Positions 1 through 8,151 of a stretch of 32,533 nucleotides of DNA are shown piece after piece; the first letter of the stretch is position 1; every line of letters starts with the position of its first letter. The notes beneath the pieces were generated by a model. The model saw only the letters and a program-made list of their open reading frames with translations, was not told where the DNA came from and ran no database searches. Both the position numbers and the translations under genes were made by a program. Source of the stretch: Chloroflexi bacterium OLB13 (GTDB lineage Bacteria; Chloroflexota; Anaerolineae; Aggregatilineales; Phototrophicaceae). The stretch spans positions 1 to 32,533 of the forward strand of contig JZRA01000031.1 of assembly GCA_001567485.1 (NCBI GenBank), in the 5' to 3' direction.

Positions 1-663
1 ACGGTTTCGGGTGGGCTTCGTTCCGCGACGCAGACTCGCGAACGGCGTCGATTCGATCCTGCGTGGGTGAAAGCGGCGATCCAGCGACCACAGCGGCGGA
101 ACGACCAAGATCAGCGCGCCGCGCGTGAGCCAGATCGCCCACGCGCCGACGGCCATCAAAGCAAGCAGTCCGAGCGCGACGATCGGGTAATGCACCGCCA
201 GCACAAGCGCGTTTCGCCACACCTGCACGCCTTCGCTGTCGAGCAGGGAAGGCACGCACAACGCGAAAACGCCGATCATCAGCAGCGGAAGCACGAGGAC
301 GCAGACGACGCAGAGGACGATCACCGGCAGTTCGAGGAACAGCAGCGTCGAAAGAAGCAGCAGCCCGCACCAGAACACGGCGGCGGCCAGATAGGTGACG
401 GGATGCGAGAGGACATCGCGCCAGCGCGCGGCCTTCGTGCGTGCTTCCCGCCCCGCCATGTTGATGATCGCTGCGCCGGCGATGGACGCGGGGAACGACG
501 CCGGCGCGACCAGCGCGAACGCGCCATCCAGCAGCGCCAGCAGTGCCGGCAGCAGAGACGCCGCGAATATGACGCTCGCCAGCGTCCAACGCGGCAGCCC
601 GAAGAAATAGGCGAGAAGCGCGCGCCCAATCGGGGTGTCGGAAAGGCCGCGGATCAGGTGCAT
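1..663 (-). CDS. DUF624/YesL-like integral membrane protein, partial (C-terminus beyond window)
   Basis: An open frame runs on the minus strand from an ATG at 663 to the window edge, giving 221 complete codons without a stop, so the C-terminus is missing. The product begins MHLIRGLSDTPIGRALL and has about five hydrophobic segments, with a basic stretch after the last one. The pattern (N-terminal TM, short cytoplasmic loop, paired TMs, then VPSLLDSEGVQVWRNAL before two more TMs) resembles the DUF624/YesL family. Those proteins are commonly encoded beside carbohydrate ABC permeases and have no established biochemical role. It starts 6 nt after the stop of the upstream permease, so it is the last visible gene of the sugar-transport operon. 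Family assignment is by pattern only; it could be an unrelated small membrane protein. Confidence 0.65.
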   Translation of the reverse strand, partial: MHLIRGLSDTPIGRALLAYFFGLPRWTLASVIFAASLLPALLALLDGAFALVAPASFPASIAGAAIINMAGREARTKAARWRDVLSHPVTYLAAAVFWCGLLLLSTLLFLELPVIVLCVVCVLVLPLLMIGVFALCVPSLLDSEGVQVWRNALVLAVHYPIVALGLLALMAVGAWAIWLTRGALILVVPPLWSLDRRFHPRRIESTPFASLRRGTKPTRNR

Positions 664-669
664 TGGCCG

Positions 670-1548
670 CTAGCCCTTGAGACCGGTCGAGACGATGCTC
701 TTGATGATGTACTTCTGCAGCAGCAGGAACACGATGAGCACGGGGACGATCGCCATCGTCAGCGCGGCGGCAATCGTGCCGAGCGCACCGGCCCCGAACT
801 GACCCCGCAGCAGAGTGAGGCCGACGGTGATAACTTGCAGCTTCGGCTCGTTGATGACCACCAGTGGGAAGAAGTACTGATTCCATACGCCGACGAACGT
901 CAGGATCGCCAGCGTTGTCAGCACCGGCCCGGAGAGCGGCAGGATGATCCGCAGGTAGATCGTGAAGACGTTCGCTCCGTCGACGCGGGCCGCGTCTTCG
1001 AGGTCAGTCGGGATGGTGATGAAATACTGCCGCAGCAGAAAGACGCCGAACGGGTTAATCAGGCCGGGGAGGATCAGCGCGGCGTGGGTGTTATACAGTC
1101 CGAGCTGCCGGATCATCACGAAAAGCGGCACGATGGTGATTTGTCCGGGAACCATCAAGGCGGACAGCAGGACGAAAAACAGGATATTCTTGCCCGGAAA
1201 CTGGAGGCGGGCGAAGGCGAACGCTGCCATCGAGCACGTAATCAACTGGCCGAGCGTGACGAGCACCGCCAGTTTCAACGAGTTAAACATGAACAGGTGA
1301 TACGGAACCTGATCGAAGACGTCCTGAAAGTTCTTGAGCGTCGGGTGCGCGGGAAGCCAGCGCGGCGGCAGCACGAACGCCTCGCGTGTTTCGCCGAACG
1401 CCGATTGGATGATCCACAGGAAGGGCGCAATCATCAGCACCGCGCCGAATCCGAGTATGGCGAGGACGATCAGCGTCGTCCACGGGAACGGTTTGCGGGA
1501 AGTTTTCACCGCTGGGGGAAGGATCTGCACGCTCGCCTTCGTCGACAT
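670..1548 (-). CDS. Carbohydrate ABC transporter permease, MalG/UgpE type
   Basis: This 292-aa inner-membrane permease has six predicted TM segments. The cytoplasmic EAA loop is at about residues 184-208 (EDAARVDGANVF...LPLSGP), the coupling helix that contacts the ATPase. Family knowledge: MalG-type subunits pair with a MalF-type partner to form the translocation channel for sugars delivered by a binding protein. An AGGA Shine-Dalgarno lies about 8 nt before the ATG. The gene begins 10 nt after the stop of the MalF-type gene and ends 6 nt before the DUF624-like gene, so the cluster is a tight operon. No ATPase gene is visible; it may lie beyond the left edge or be a shared MsmK-type ATPase elsewhere. 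The substrate cannot be read from the sequence. Confidence 0.93.
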   Translation of the reverse strand: MSTKASVQILPPAVKTSRKPFPWTTLIVLAILGFGAVLMIAPFLWIIQSAFGETREAFVLPPRWLPAHPTLKNFQDVFDQVPYHLFMFNSLKLAVLVTLGQLITCSMAAFAFARLQFPGKNILFFVLLSALMVPGQITIVPLFVMIRQLGLYNTHAALILPGLINPFGVFLLRQYFITIPTDLEDAARVDGANVFTIYLRIILPLSGPVLTTLAILTFVGVWNQYFFPLVVINEPKLQVITVGLTLLRGQFGAGALGTIAAALTMAIVPVLIVFLLLQKYIIKSIVSTGLKG

Positions 1549-1558
1549 TGCGTTGTTC

Positions 1559-2487
1559 CTAACTATAGAAGACCCAGCGGCGGCTGAGGGCGAACTGAAT
1601 GATGGTCAGGACGAGAATGATGATGAACAGTGTGAAGGCGATGGCCGAGGCATAACCCATATCGAAGAAGCGGAACCCCTGTTCGTAGATGTACATCACG
1701 ATTGTACGGGTCGCGTCGCCGGGGCCGCCGTTGGTCAAAATCTGCGGCTGCTCGAAGATTTGCAGCGCGCCGATCACGCTGATCACCATGAGGAACAGGA
1801 TCGTCGGCGATAGCAGCGGCAGGGTGATATGACGGAACTGCTGCCACGCCGTCGCGCCGTCGACCTCGGCCGATTCATAGAAATCGCGCGAGATCGCCTG
1901 CATGCCGCCGAGGAAGACCAGAACGTAGAACCCGACGTTCTTCCACACGTCCGCGATCACGATCGCCAGCGGCGAATAGGTGCTTGAGTTGAGCCAGTAG
2001 ATACGCTCGAAGCCGATCAGGCCCAAGTAGTAATTGATCGGCCCAAGGTCGCGGTGGAACAAGAATGTCCAGATGATCGACACGGCGACACCGGACACGA
2101 CAAACGGAAAGAAGTAACTCACCTTAAAGAAGTTGCGGATGATCGTCGGCATCTTCCGGTCGAGCAGCACCGCCAGCGCCAGACCGAGCGTCATGTTGCA
2201 CGGCACGATCATCGCGGTGAGCCGGATGGTGGTCAGATAGACGTTTCCGATGCGAACGTCGCTAAAGATTTTCTGGTAGTTTTCCAGCCCGACGTATTTG
2301 GGGGCCGTCAACAGGTTCCAGTCATACAGCTGATCGCCAGACCCGACACGACGGGGATAGCGATAAAGACGACAAACCCGATCAGAGTTGGCAGGATAAG
2401 CCCATACGCGGCGAAGATCTCCCGCCGTTTCATCGCCTGATAGGTGATTGTTTTAGGTGCGGTTCTAATCGCCGTCACGTTGTTCAT
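1559..2487 (-). CDS. Carbohydrate ABC transporter permease, MalF/UgpA type (single-base frameshift)
   Basis: The N-terminus (start ATG at 2487, MNNVTAIRTAPK, then MKRREIFAAYGLILPTLIG with the first TM) lies in one frame. The rest (YDWNLLTAPKYVGLENYQ to the end) lies in another. Restoring one base near 2329-2332 (AGCTG to AGCCTG on the coding strand) joins GLAIS to LYDWNLL and gives a normal 309-aa MalF-type permease (929+1 nt = 310 codons). The EAA loop (YESAEVDGATAWQQF...LPLLSP) and six TMs are present. The family member forms the transporter channel with the MalG-type subunit. An ACAGGAA Shine-Dalgarno precedes 2487. As written the gene would be inactive. Similar C/G-run deletions elsewhere in the window make an assembly error more likely than a pseudogene. 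Confidence 0.85.
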
Positions 2488-2522
2488 AAATTGGGGTTCC
2501 TGTCGGTTAATTATGCGTGCCG

Positions 2523-2560
2523 GGTGCGTACTGTTCAGGATATCCCGAACAGTACGCACC
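2523..2560 (-). repeat. 14-bp stem-loop between binding-protein and permease genes
   Basis: A 14-bp inverted repeat (arms 2523-2536 and 2547-2560, core GTGCGTACTGTTC / GAACAGTACGCAC) encloses a loop containing GGATATCC. It lies in the gap between the binding-protein stop (2599) and the permease start (2487). No U-run follows on the minus strand, so it is not a classic terminator. Such intercistronic hairpins in transporter operons often stabilise the upstream mRNA or cut down readthrough, so the binding protein is made in excess; that role is inference here. Confidence 0.8.
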
Positions 2561-2598
2561 ACGGGTTTAGGCCGATTGGGCTGGCCTCCGATAGGAGC

Positions 2599-3900
2599 TT
2601 AGTCGCAGGTGACGACGCCCATCAGTTCGGTCTGGGCGGCGTTCATCGCGTCCTCGACCGTCATCTCATTCGCCAGCACCAGATCGACGTAGCGGATGAA
2701 GATGCTCTCCAGCTCGTTGAAGCGCGGCGGCGCGGTGACCGGCCGGGCGTTGCCGTCTACCGAGTTGTAGAAGGCCTTGTAGTTCTCCGGCGGGAACTGC
2801 GACATCTGCTCGGCGACGCTGCGCAGCGCAGGGATGTTGCCGAGGGGGCTGCCGGTATCGACGCTGGCGATCAGACCTTCCTGAACCTGCGCACTCGACA
2901 TGTACTTGAGGAACTCCCACGCGGCCGGCACGTTGGCGGAGGTGCGGAAGATGCCGAAGCCATCGACGCCGTACTCGGTCAGCTGGTCGGGATTGCCCGG
3001 CCACGGGACGATGTCGTAGTCCGTGAAGCCTTCACGATACATGCCGCCAACGGCCCAGCGGCCAGCGGGGAACATCGCGATCTCGCCGTTGATGAACTGG
3101 ATTTCGGTGTTGGTGATCGAACCGGGGGCCGGGGCGATCTCGTATTCGTACACCATGTCGTGGATGAACTGGATGGCTTCCATCACCTTCGGATCGGTGA
3201 GGTTCGGCCCGCAGAAATCGTCGGTCACGATGTTCGCGCCGTTGGCGAAGACCCACGGGAGCGTGCCGAACATCCAGCCGCCGCTGCCGCTGAAGCCGTA
3301 CTGATCGTTGACGCCATCGCCGTCGGTGTCCGCCGTCAGCGCCTGCGCCGCCGCCAAGAAGTCGTCACGAGTCCAATCATCGGCAGGATAGTCCAGACCG
3401 GCGGCGTCGAACATGTTCTTGTTGTAGTAGATGACCATGTTGTTCCACGAGTAGGGCAGGAAGTACAGGCTGTCATCTACGCGGAACCCGTCGATCAACG
3501 CCGGCGCGATGTCGTCGAAGTAAGGTTGTAGTGCTTCTGCGTTTTCGGCGACCAGATCATCCAGCGGCAGCATCAGGTCGAGGCCGACGAGGAAGCGCAC
3601 GCCTTCGGTGGCGACCCAGATGATGTCCGGTGTTTCGCCGCCCGCGATCAGGGTGGCGGTGCCATTCAGATAATCCGACCAAGCGACGCCGGGCACGCCG
3701 ATCAGGTTGACGGTGACATCCGGGAACTGCTCGTTGAAGCGCGCGACGTGAGCTTCCCAGCCGGCGCGCGTCTCGGTGGTGTTATCCCAGAAGACGAAGG
3801 TGATCTCACCGCTTGGTGCATCCTGCGCGGAGATACCACCGACCACAATCAGCAGAATGGTGAGCGAAAGTGCGAGGAATTTGATCTTCGATCTGAACAT
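2599..3900 (-). CDS. Extracellular solute-binding protein, carbohydrate ABC transporter (family 1)
   Basis: The 433-aa product starts with a Sec signal peptide (MFRSKIKFLALSLTILL...GGISAQ, cleavage probably after AQ). There is no lipobox cysteine, so it may be soluble or held by a non-lipid anchor. The mature part has family-1 features: FVFWDNTTETRAGWEAH near the N-terminus, a DTDGDGVNDQYGFS segment, and INGEIAMFPAGRWAVGG. It captures a sugar or oligosaccharide outside the membrane and hands it to the two permeases encoded just downstream. The ATG at 3900 is preferred over an in-frame GTG at 3909 because GGAG sits 8 nt before the ATG but abuts the GTG. Two cysteines (in DDFCGPN and the terminal TCD) could form a disulphide. 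Transcription probably starts at the LacI-controlled promoter near 4057-4085. Confidence 0.93.
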   Translation of the reverse strand: MFRSKIKFLALSLTILLIVVGGISAQDAPSGEITFVFWDNTTETRAGWEAHVARFNEQFPDVTVNLIGVPGVAWSDYLNGTATLIAGGETPDIIWVATEGVRFLVGLDLMLPLDDLVAENAEALQPYFDDIAPALIDGFRVDDSLYFLPYSWNNMVIYYNKNMFDAAGLDYPADDWTRDDFLAAAQALTADTDGDGVNDQYGFSGSGGWMFGTLPWVFANGANIVTDDFCGPNLTDPKVMEAIQFIHDMVYEYEIAPAPGSITNTEIQFINGEIAMFPAGRWAVGGMYREGFTDYDIVPWPGNPDQLTEYGVDGFGIFRTSANVPAAWEFLKYMSSAQVQEGLIASVDTGSPLGNIPALRSVAEQMSQFPPENYKAFYNSVDGNARPVTAPPRFNELESIFIRYVDLVLANEMTVEDAMNAAQTELMGVVTCD

Positions 3901-4056
3901 CGTTCTCACTCCGTATAGTTGTTTCGTGTCATCAAAAGGTGGTCACCGGACTCAAGCCCCAACGTCCTGTTCAATAGCCCTCCTTTACTGAACGGCCTGA
4001 CGAGGCGAACCCCGACTCCGGCACGGCGAACTCGCCTTGTTAAAGCGATCGAGGTG

Positions 4057-4085
4057 AGAGTAAACGATTTCACAAACATTGTCAA
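4057..4085 (-). promoter_or_regulatory. Promoter of the sugar ABC operon with overlapping LacI-type operator
   Basis: Reading the minus strand, a perfect -35 (TTGACA, 4085-4080) is followed by 17 nt and TACTCT (4062-4057). An AAATCGTTTACTC element with a central CG occupies the spacer and -10, as expected for a LacI/GalR-family operator. It points toward the binding-protein gene and predicts a leader of about 150 nt. This module is a near-copy, in inverted orientation, of the one at 4166-4194. Confidence 0.7.
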
Positions 4086-4165
4086 ATTTTGTGGTGTCCT
4101 TCAGCCGGGCATACAGGCGAAGCAGCGAAATTAGGGGGGAATTCCGGGAAGGATGCGGCAACAAT

Positions 4166-4194
4166 TTGACGAAATATGGGAAAACGTTTACTCT
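4166..4194 (+). promoter_or_regulatory. Promoter of the lacI-family gene with overlapping operator
   Basis: TTGACG (4166-4171), a 17-nt spacer and TACTCT (4189-4194) point toward the regulator gene. The spacer contains GGGAAAACGTTTACTC, a partial palindrome around a central CG typical of LacI-family operators. The match to the opposite module implies that the regulator controls both its own gene and the ABC operon. The predicted leader to the ATG is about 205 nt. Confidence 0.65.
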
Positions 4195-4408
4195 CACAGC
4201 GATATTCAGATTGCGGTGATATTCAAAGATGAGTTTTCTGATTTCGGTGATACGATCATGGCGATATGCGGGGCAGCTTGACGATAGGTGCATTTTCCGG
4301 GTGCGCGCCGGTTCGGAGGTGAGCCGCTTTACCGAAACTGTACGGCTGATGGAGAGAGGTGTGCGTGTCGCGTTTCGCGATGCGCGTTTATCAGTGGGAT
4401 AGTGCCAA

Positions 4409-5434
4409 ATGGCGAGCATGACAGATGTGGCGCGCCGTGCTGGCGTTTCGATCGCGACCGTCTCGCGCGTGCTTGCCGGCAGCGAGTCCGTAAATGCCGC
4501 GCTGCGTGATCGTGTGCTAACGGCCGTGCGCGAGCTGAATTACCGGCCCAACAAAGTCGCGCGCAGTCTGCGGGTTCAGAAGTCGACGTCGATCGGGTTG
4601 ATTATCCCGGACATCCAGAACTCGTTCTACTTGTCGATTGTGCGGGCGGTGGAGGATGTCGCGTTCGACTCTCATTTCCGCGTCTTCCTGTGCAACTCGG
4701 ATGAGGATGTCGCTAAAGAGGCGTTGTATTTGAGTCACCTCGACGACGAGCAGATCGCCGGGGTGATTCTGGTGCCGGCCCGCGAAAAGCAGACGCCGAA
4801 CACTGAGCAGATTCGCCACTTGGCGGAGCGCGCGCCGGTCGTCCTCCTCGACCGCCGGATCGCCGGACTCGACCTCGATACCATTCTCACCAACAACGTC
4901 GATGCCGCTTACGATGGGGTCACGCACCTAGTCCGGAACGGCCACCGATCCATCGGCGCGATCCTCGGCGTGTCCGACATCACCACCGGTCGCGAGCGAT
5001 TCGAGGGCTATGTTCGCGCGTTGGCGGACGCCGGGATCCCGTATGAGGCGGAATATGTCCGGCAGGTCGTCCCGAAGGAACCGAACGGCTACGCGGCCGC
5101 TCAACAGCTGCTCGCGCTGCCCAACCCGCCGTCGGCGATCTTCACCGGCAACTGCGAGCTGACGGCCGGCGTGCTGCGGGCTGTTTGCGACCTCAACTTG
5201 AACATGCCATCCGACATCGCCCTCGCCGGGTTTGACGATATGCCGTGGAACGTCATCGTGCGACCGGGCATCACGGCGATTGCACAGCCCACTTATGAAC
5301 TGGGCCATGTTGCCGCGACAGTGCTGATGGAACGCATCGCCAAACCGGCCAAGCCGCTGCGCGAGATCGTGTTAAAGAGTAAGCTGGTCGTGCGCAAGTC
5401 GAGCCAGTTCACCGACGACTCCGGCCACGCCTAA
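4409..5434 (+). CDS. LacI/GalR-family transcriptional regulator
   Basis: The 341-aa protein has an N-terminal helix-turn-helix (MASMTDVARRAGVSIATVSR, aligned with the family's MATIKDVA...), a hinge helix (NKVARSLRVQKS, about 50-60) and a periplasmic-binding-protein-like effector domain (from STSIGLIIPDIQNSFYL to the C-terminus, including IFTGNCELTAGVLRA and IALAGFDDMPWN). Such regulators bind palindromic operators as dimers and release them, or bind more tightly, when a sugar occupies the C-terminal domain. Divergent orientation from the ABC operon and matching operators in the gap point to local control of sugar uptake and of itself. The ATG at 4409 was chosen over one at 4418 because it reproduces the usual family N-terminal length. 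The stop codon lies inside the outer edge of the repeat beginning near 5431. Confidence 0.95.
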   Translation: MASMTDVARRAGVSIATVSRVLAGSESVNAALRDRVLTAVRELNYRPNKVARSLRVQKSTSIGLIIPDIQNSFYLSIVRAVEDVAFDSHFRVFLCNSDEDVAKEALYLSHLDDEQIAGVILVPAREKQTPNTEQIRHLAERAPVVLLDRRIAGLDLDTILTNNVDAAYDGVTHLVRNGHRSIGAILGVSDITTGRERFEGYVRALADAGIPYEAEYVRQVVPKEPNGYAAAQQLLALPNPPSAIFTGNCELTAGVLRAVCDLNLNMPSDIALAGFDDMPWNVIVRPGITAIAQPTYELGHVAATVLMERIAKPAKPLREIVLKSKLVVRKSSQFTDDSGHA

Positions 5435-5540
5435 GTCGGTGTTCGTAAGTCGAGAGATTCGGTCTCCCATCTTGCGGTGTTAGTCGAGCTATACGGCGCG
5501 GTGTTTTCTCATCACTCATCACTGATCACTTTCAACTTCG
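5431..5540 (+). repeat. Left copy of about 100-bp inverted repeat bounding the STAND/subtilase island
   Basis: From 5437 to 5540 the sequence is a near-perfect reverse complement of 9620-9716, with about four substitutions and a 7-nt insertion (TGATCAC). Weaker similarity extends outward to 5431, overlapping the stop of the lacI-family gene. Inside the repeat, GAGATTCGGTCTC can fold into a small hairpin with a UUCG-type loop. The remaining 5541-5684 has no gene; it contains a TATACGTATA palindrome (5614-5623) but no convincing -35/-10 pair. Confidence 0.92.
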
Positions 5541-5684
5541 TGCTCAGCGGTCGCGCCTATTACGCGCTTGACGTCCGCCGTCGACCTGCCGGCTTGCAGA
5601 TGTTGGCATAGACTATACGTATACCTGTCTTAGCCATCGCCTGTTCTCCCGTGTTCAGGCTCTCTCCGTAAGGCGTGCGACTCT

Positions 5685-8054
5685 ATGGCGACTGAACTGC
5701 ATATCTTCATTAGCTCCAAGATGCGCGAGCTTGCAGCGGAGCGTCAAGCCCTTCAAGACCTGCTGCCAGCGCTGGATCACGACAACATGCGGCTGCGCAC
5801 ATGGGCGTTCGAGCAGAACGCGCCGGCCAGCAACAAATCGATCCGCGACGTGTATCTGGATGCGCTCCACGATTCGGCGCTGTACGTCGGCCTGTTCTGG
5901 AACGAGTTCGGCGAATGGACGATTGACGAGTTCGAGCAGGCGACTGCGTTGGGCATCGAGCGCCATGTGTACGTCAAGAACGTGCATCCCGATCAGCGCG
6001 ATCCCCGCCTGCAAGCCTTCCTCGATCGCCACAGCGATGTCCGCTTCGGGATCACGCCTCGCTGGTTCACCGACGTCGAGGACTTGAAGCGGCAGTTTGC
6101 GAAGTCGATCGACCAGTGGCTGATCGACCGTCAAGTCGCCTATCACAGCGCGACCAATGCCGTCCTCGCGTACGTCCCCGACGATGTCCCTGAACAGCCA
6201 AAGAAGCTCATCGGCCGTGACGACCTCGCTTCCGAGATCGCCGCGCTGCTCGCTGAGAACAGCCATGTGCTGCTTCGCGGGTTCGGCGGCATGGGGAAGT
6301 CGGCGCTGGCGGCCACCGTCGCGGCGCAATACGTGTCGGAAGGCAAGGGGGCCGTACTCTGGCTCAAGGCCGGCGCTGTCGAAGCGGATACGCTCTTTGA
6401 AGCCATTGGCCGCGCTTTCGGGGTTCAGCAGACCATCGCCAGCACGAGTGGGGATGAGCGCGTGCAGGCCGTCCGGCGCATCCTCGCTGAGGCGAAGGTG
6501 CTGCTGGTGCTGGACGATGTCTGGAATGGGACGGCGCTTGCACGGATGGTCAAGGCCGTGCCGCGCGGCATGCCGCTGCTGGTGACCTCACGCCACCGCT
6601 TCCCACTGGACGAGATCATTGAGGTTGGCGAGTTGAAGCCCGAACAGGCGCTCAAGCTTCTGGGCCTGTATGTTCGCGGGCGTGATTTCAGCGCCGATCC
6701 GGACGCCGTTCGCCTGTGCGAAGTCCTCGGCCATCACAGTTTTGCGCTCGAGATCGCGAGCAAGTCGCTCAAGGTCTATCAACTCACGCCGACCGATCTG
6801 CTGCGCCGGATCGAAGGGGCGCCCCACGATCTCAGCATGCCGGCCAACTTCGGCGAACTCGGCCGCACCGGCATCAAGCTCCTGCTCGACGCCAGCGTCA
6901 ACGTGCTGTCGAAGCCCCTCTACGATGTATTCGTCACGCTGGGCGGGTTGTTTGAACCCAGCGCCACGCCCGACCTCCTCGCACGGGTGATGCAGCTCGA
7001 CCCGCATGACGTCCGCGATGCGCTCGACCAGCTTGAACTGCGCGGTCTAGTCAACCTGCGAAGCCTGAACCGCGTGACGTACTTTCGTCTGCACGATCTC
7101 GCCTACAGCTATGCGAGAAACCTGTTCCTCAACCGCAGGACTGGCCCGCTGGCCGTCATCGTGGCGTGCCGCGATTACGCCGTGAGCCACAAAGACGATC
7201 TCGACGCGCTCGATGTCGAACAGAGCAACATCCTTGAGGCGGCCGAGGCGGCCAGCGACACACAGCACGACGATCTCTTGATCGACGTGATGCGGACATT
7301 AACCGTGGATGGGCCGTATTTCGCCGCCCGTGGATATGCTGCGCTCGCCTTGAAGCTCATCCACAGCGCCGTCGATGCGGCCAAAGCCAAAGGCGATCTC
7401 GAAACCGCCCACTACTTGTTGAGCAAGCTGGGCAATGCCTACGCGGATTTTGTCGGAGACAGCCTGCGCGCGCTGGAAGCCTATACCGCGGCGCTCGAAC
7501 TCGCGCAGCAGCTGGGCGACCGCCGGCGCGAGGCGATCCTGCTGACCGTCATCGGCAAAGTGCGCTTTCATCGGCACGACGCCGATGCCGACCGCTTCTA
7601 TCAACGCGCCGAGACCATCGCCCGCGCCATCGCCGATGATTTCGCACTTGGCTTCGTGCTGCACCATCGCGGCTACCAGTTCATCAACCAACCCGTCCCC
7701 GATTACGAGCGCGGCCGCGACCTGTCAGACGAGGCCGCCGCGATTGCCGCGGGGTTGGGCGTGTCGGATATCCAATTCTGGTCGCTGCTCAATCGTGGCT
7801 CGTGCGAGCACGAACTCGGCCAGCTTGAGCGTGCGTTAGCGACTCATCGCGAGGCGTATCAGCTCGCGACCGGCGAAAGCAATCACTATTGGGAAGCGGC
7901 TGCCCTGCGCTCGATGGGTGAGGACTACCATCGTTTGAACGACCGTGAGCAGGCGCAGGACGCGTTTGACCGGGCGCTTGACCTCTGGCAGCGCGTCAAA
8001 GCGAAAGCGCAGGCCGATGATCTGCTACAATTTATGTCGGAACAGGGCTATTGA
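5685..8054 (+). CDS. DUF4062 - STAND NTPase (NB-ARC-like) - TPR protein
   Basis: This 789-aa multidomain protein starts with a DUF4062-type domain (residues 1 to about 150, HIFISSKMRELAAERQALQ, then LYVGLFWNEFGEW). An NB-ARC/STAND ATPase follows (about 175-450) with Walker A GFGGMGKS (199-206, K205), Walker B VLLVLDDVW (D277/D278) and a sensor-like LLVTSRHR. A winged-helix region comes next, ending in YFRLHDLAYSYARN. The C-terminal part from about 570 to 785 is a run of TPR-like helical repeats. Known of the class: STAND proteins are ligand-triggered NTPase switches that oligomerise and activate an N-terminal effector; many bacterial examples act in antiviral defence or signalling. DUF4062 is a Rossmann-like domain, often found fused to STANDs, whose activity is not established. 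No TM or signal peptide is seen, so it is cytoplasmic. The gene is intact and sits inside the inverted-repeat pair. Confidence 0.9.
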   Translation: MATELHIFISSKMRELAAERQALQDLLPALDHDNMRLRTWAFEQNAPASNKSIRDVYLDALHDSALYVGLFWNEFGEWTIDEFEQATALGIERHVYVKNVHPDQRDPRLQAFLDRHSDVRFGITPRWFTDVEDLKRQFAKSIDQWLIDRQVAYHSATNAVLAYVPDDVPEQPKKLIGRDDLASEIAALLAENSHVLLRGFGGMGKSALAATVAAQYVSEGKGAVLWLKAGAVEADTLFEAIGRAFGVQQTIASTSGDERVQAVRRILAEAKVLLVLDDVWNGTALARMVKAVPRGMPLLVTSRHRFPLDEIIEVGELKPEQALKLLGLYVRGRDFSADPDAVRLCEVLGHHSFALEIASKSLKVYQLTPTDLLRRIEGAPHDLSMPANFGELGRTGIKLLLDASVNVLSKPLYDVFVTLGGLFEPSATPDLLARVMQLDPHDVRDALDQLELRGLVNLRSLNRVTYFRLHDLAYSYARNLFLNRRTGPLAVIVACRDYAVSHKDDLDALDVEQSNILEAAEAASDTQHDDLLIDVMRTLTVDGPYFAARGYAALALKLIHSAVDAAKAKGDLETAHYLLSKLGNAYADFVGDSLRALEAYTAALELAQQLGDRRREAILLTVIGKVRFHRHDADADRFYQRAETIARAIADDFALGFVLHHRGYQFINQPVPDYERGRDLSDEAAAIAAGLGVSDIQFWSLLNRGSCEHELGQLERALATHREAYQLATGESNHYWEAAALRSMGEDYHRLNDREQAQDAFDRALDLWQRVKAKAQADDLLQFMSEQGY

Positions 8055-8151
8055 GGGGACGGGGCGGGCATCTGCCTGCCGGCCGACGTGTGAACAGCGC
8101 CGCCCCACCTGAGAATCCAAAACCGCCGCTAGCCGGTCAGGAGATACGCCG

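Larger units (their letters stand above)
4054..4197. repeat. Large dyad-symmetric intergenic region (35-bp imperfect inverted repeat)
   Basis: Positions 4054-4088 and 4163-4197 are reverse complements at 29 of 35 positions about one common centre near 4125.5. The outer arms GTGAGAGTAAACG / CGTTTACTCTCAC (13 bp) and inner arms GTCAAATT / AATTTGAC are perfect. The 74-bp middle shows no symmetry. The gene-free stretch 3901-4408 otherwise holds only leaders; I see no further gene in it. Confidence 0.9.

Noticed and set aside
67..1587. Long plus-strand open frame opposite the permease genes
   Set aside because: Its translation is low-complexity Arg/Gln/Asp/Glu-rich, typical of the antisense frame of GC-rich genes, and real permease motifs lie on the minus strand.
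5600..5630. Promoter at the TATACGTATA palindrome upstream of the STAND gene
   Set aside because: The possible -35 boxes (TTGCAG, TTGGCA) are at 14, 20 or 11 nt spacing, so no acceptable pair exists.
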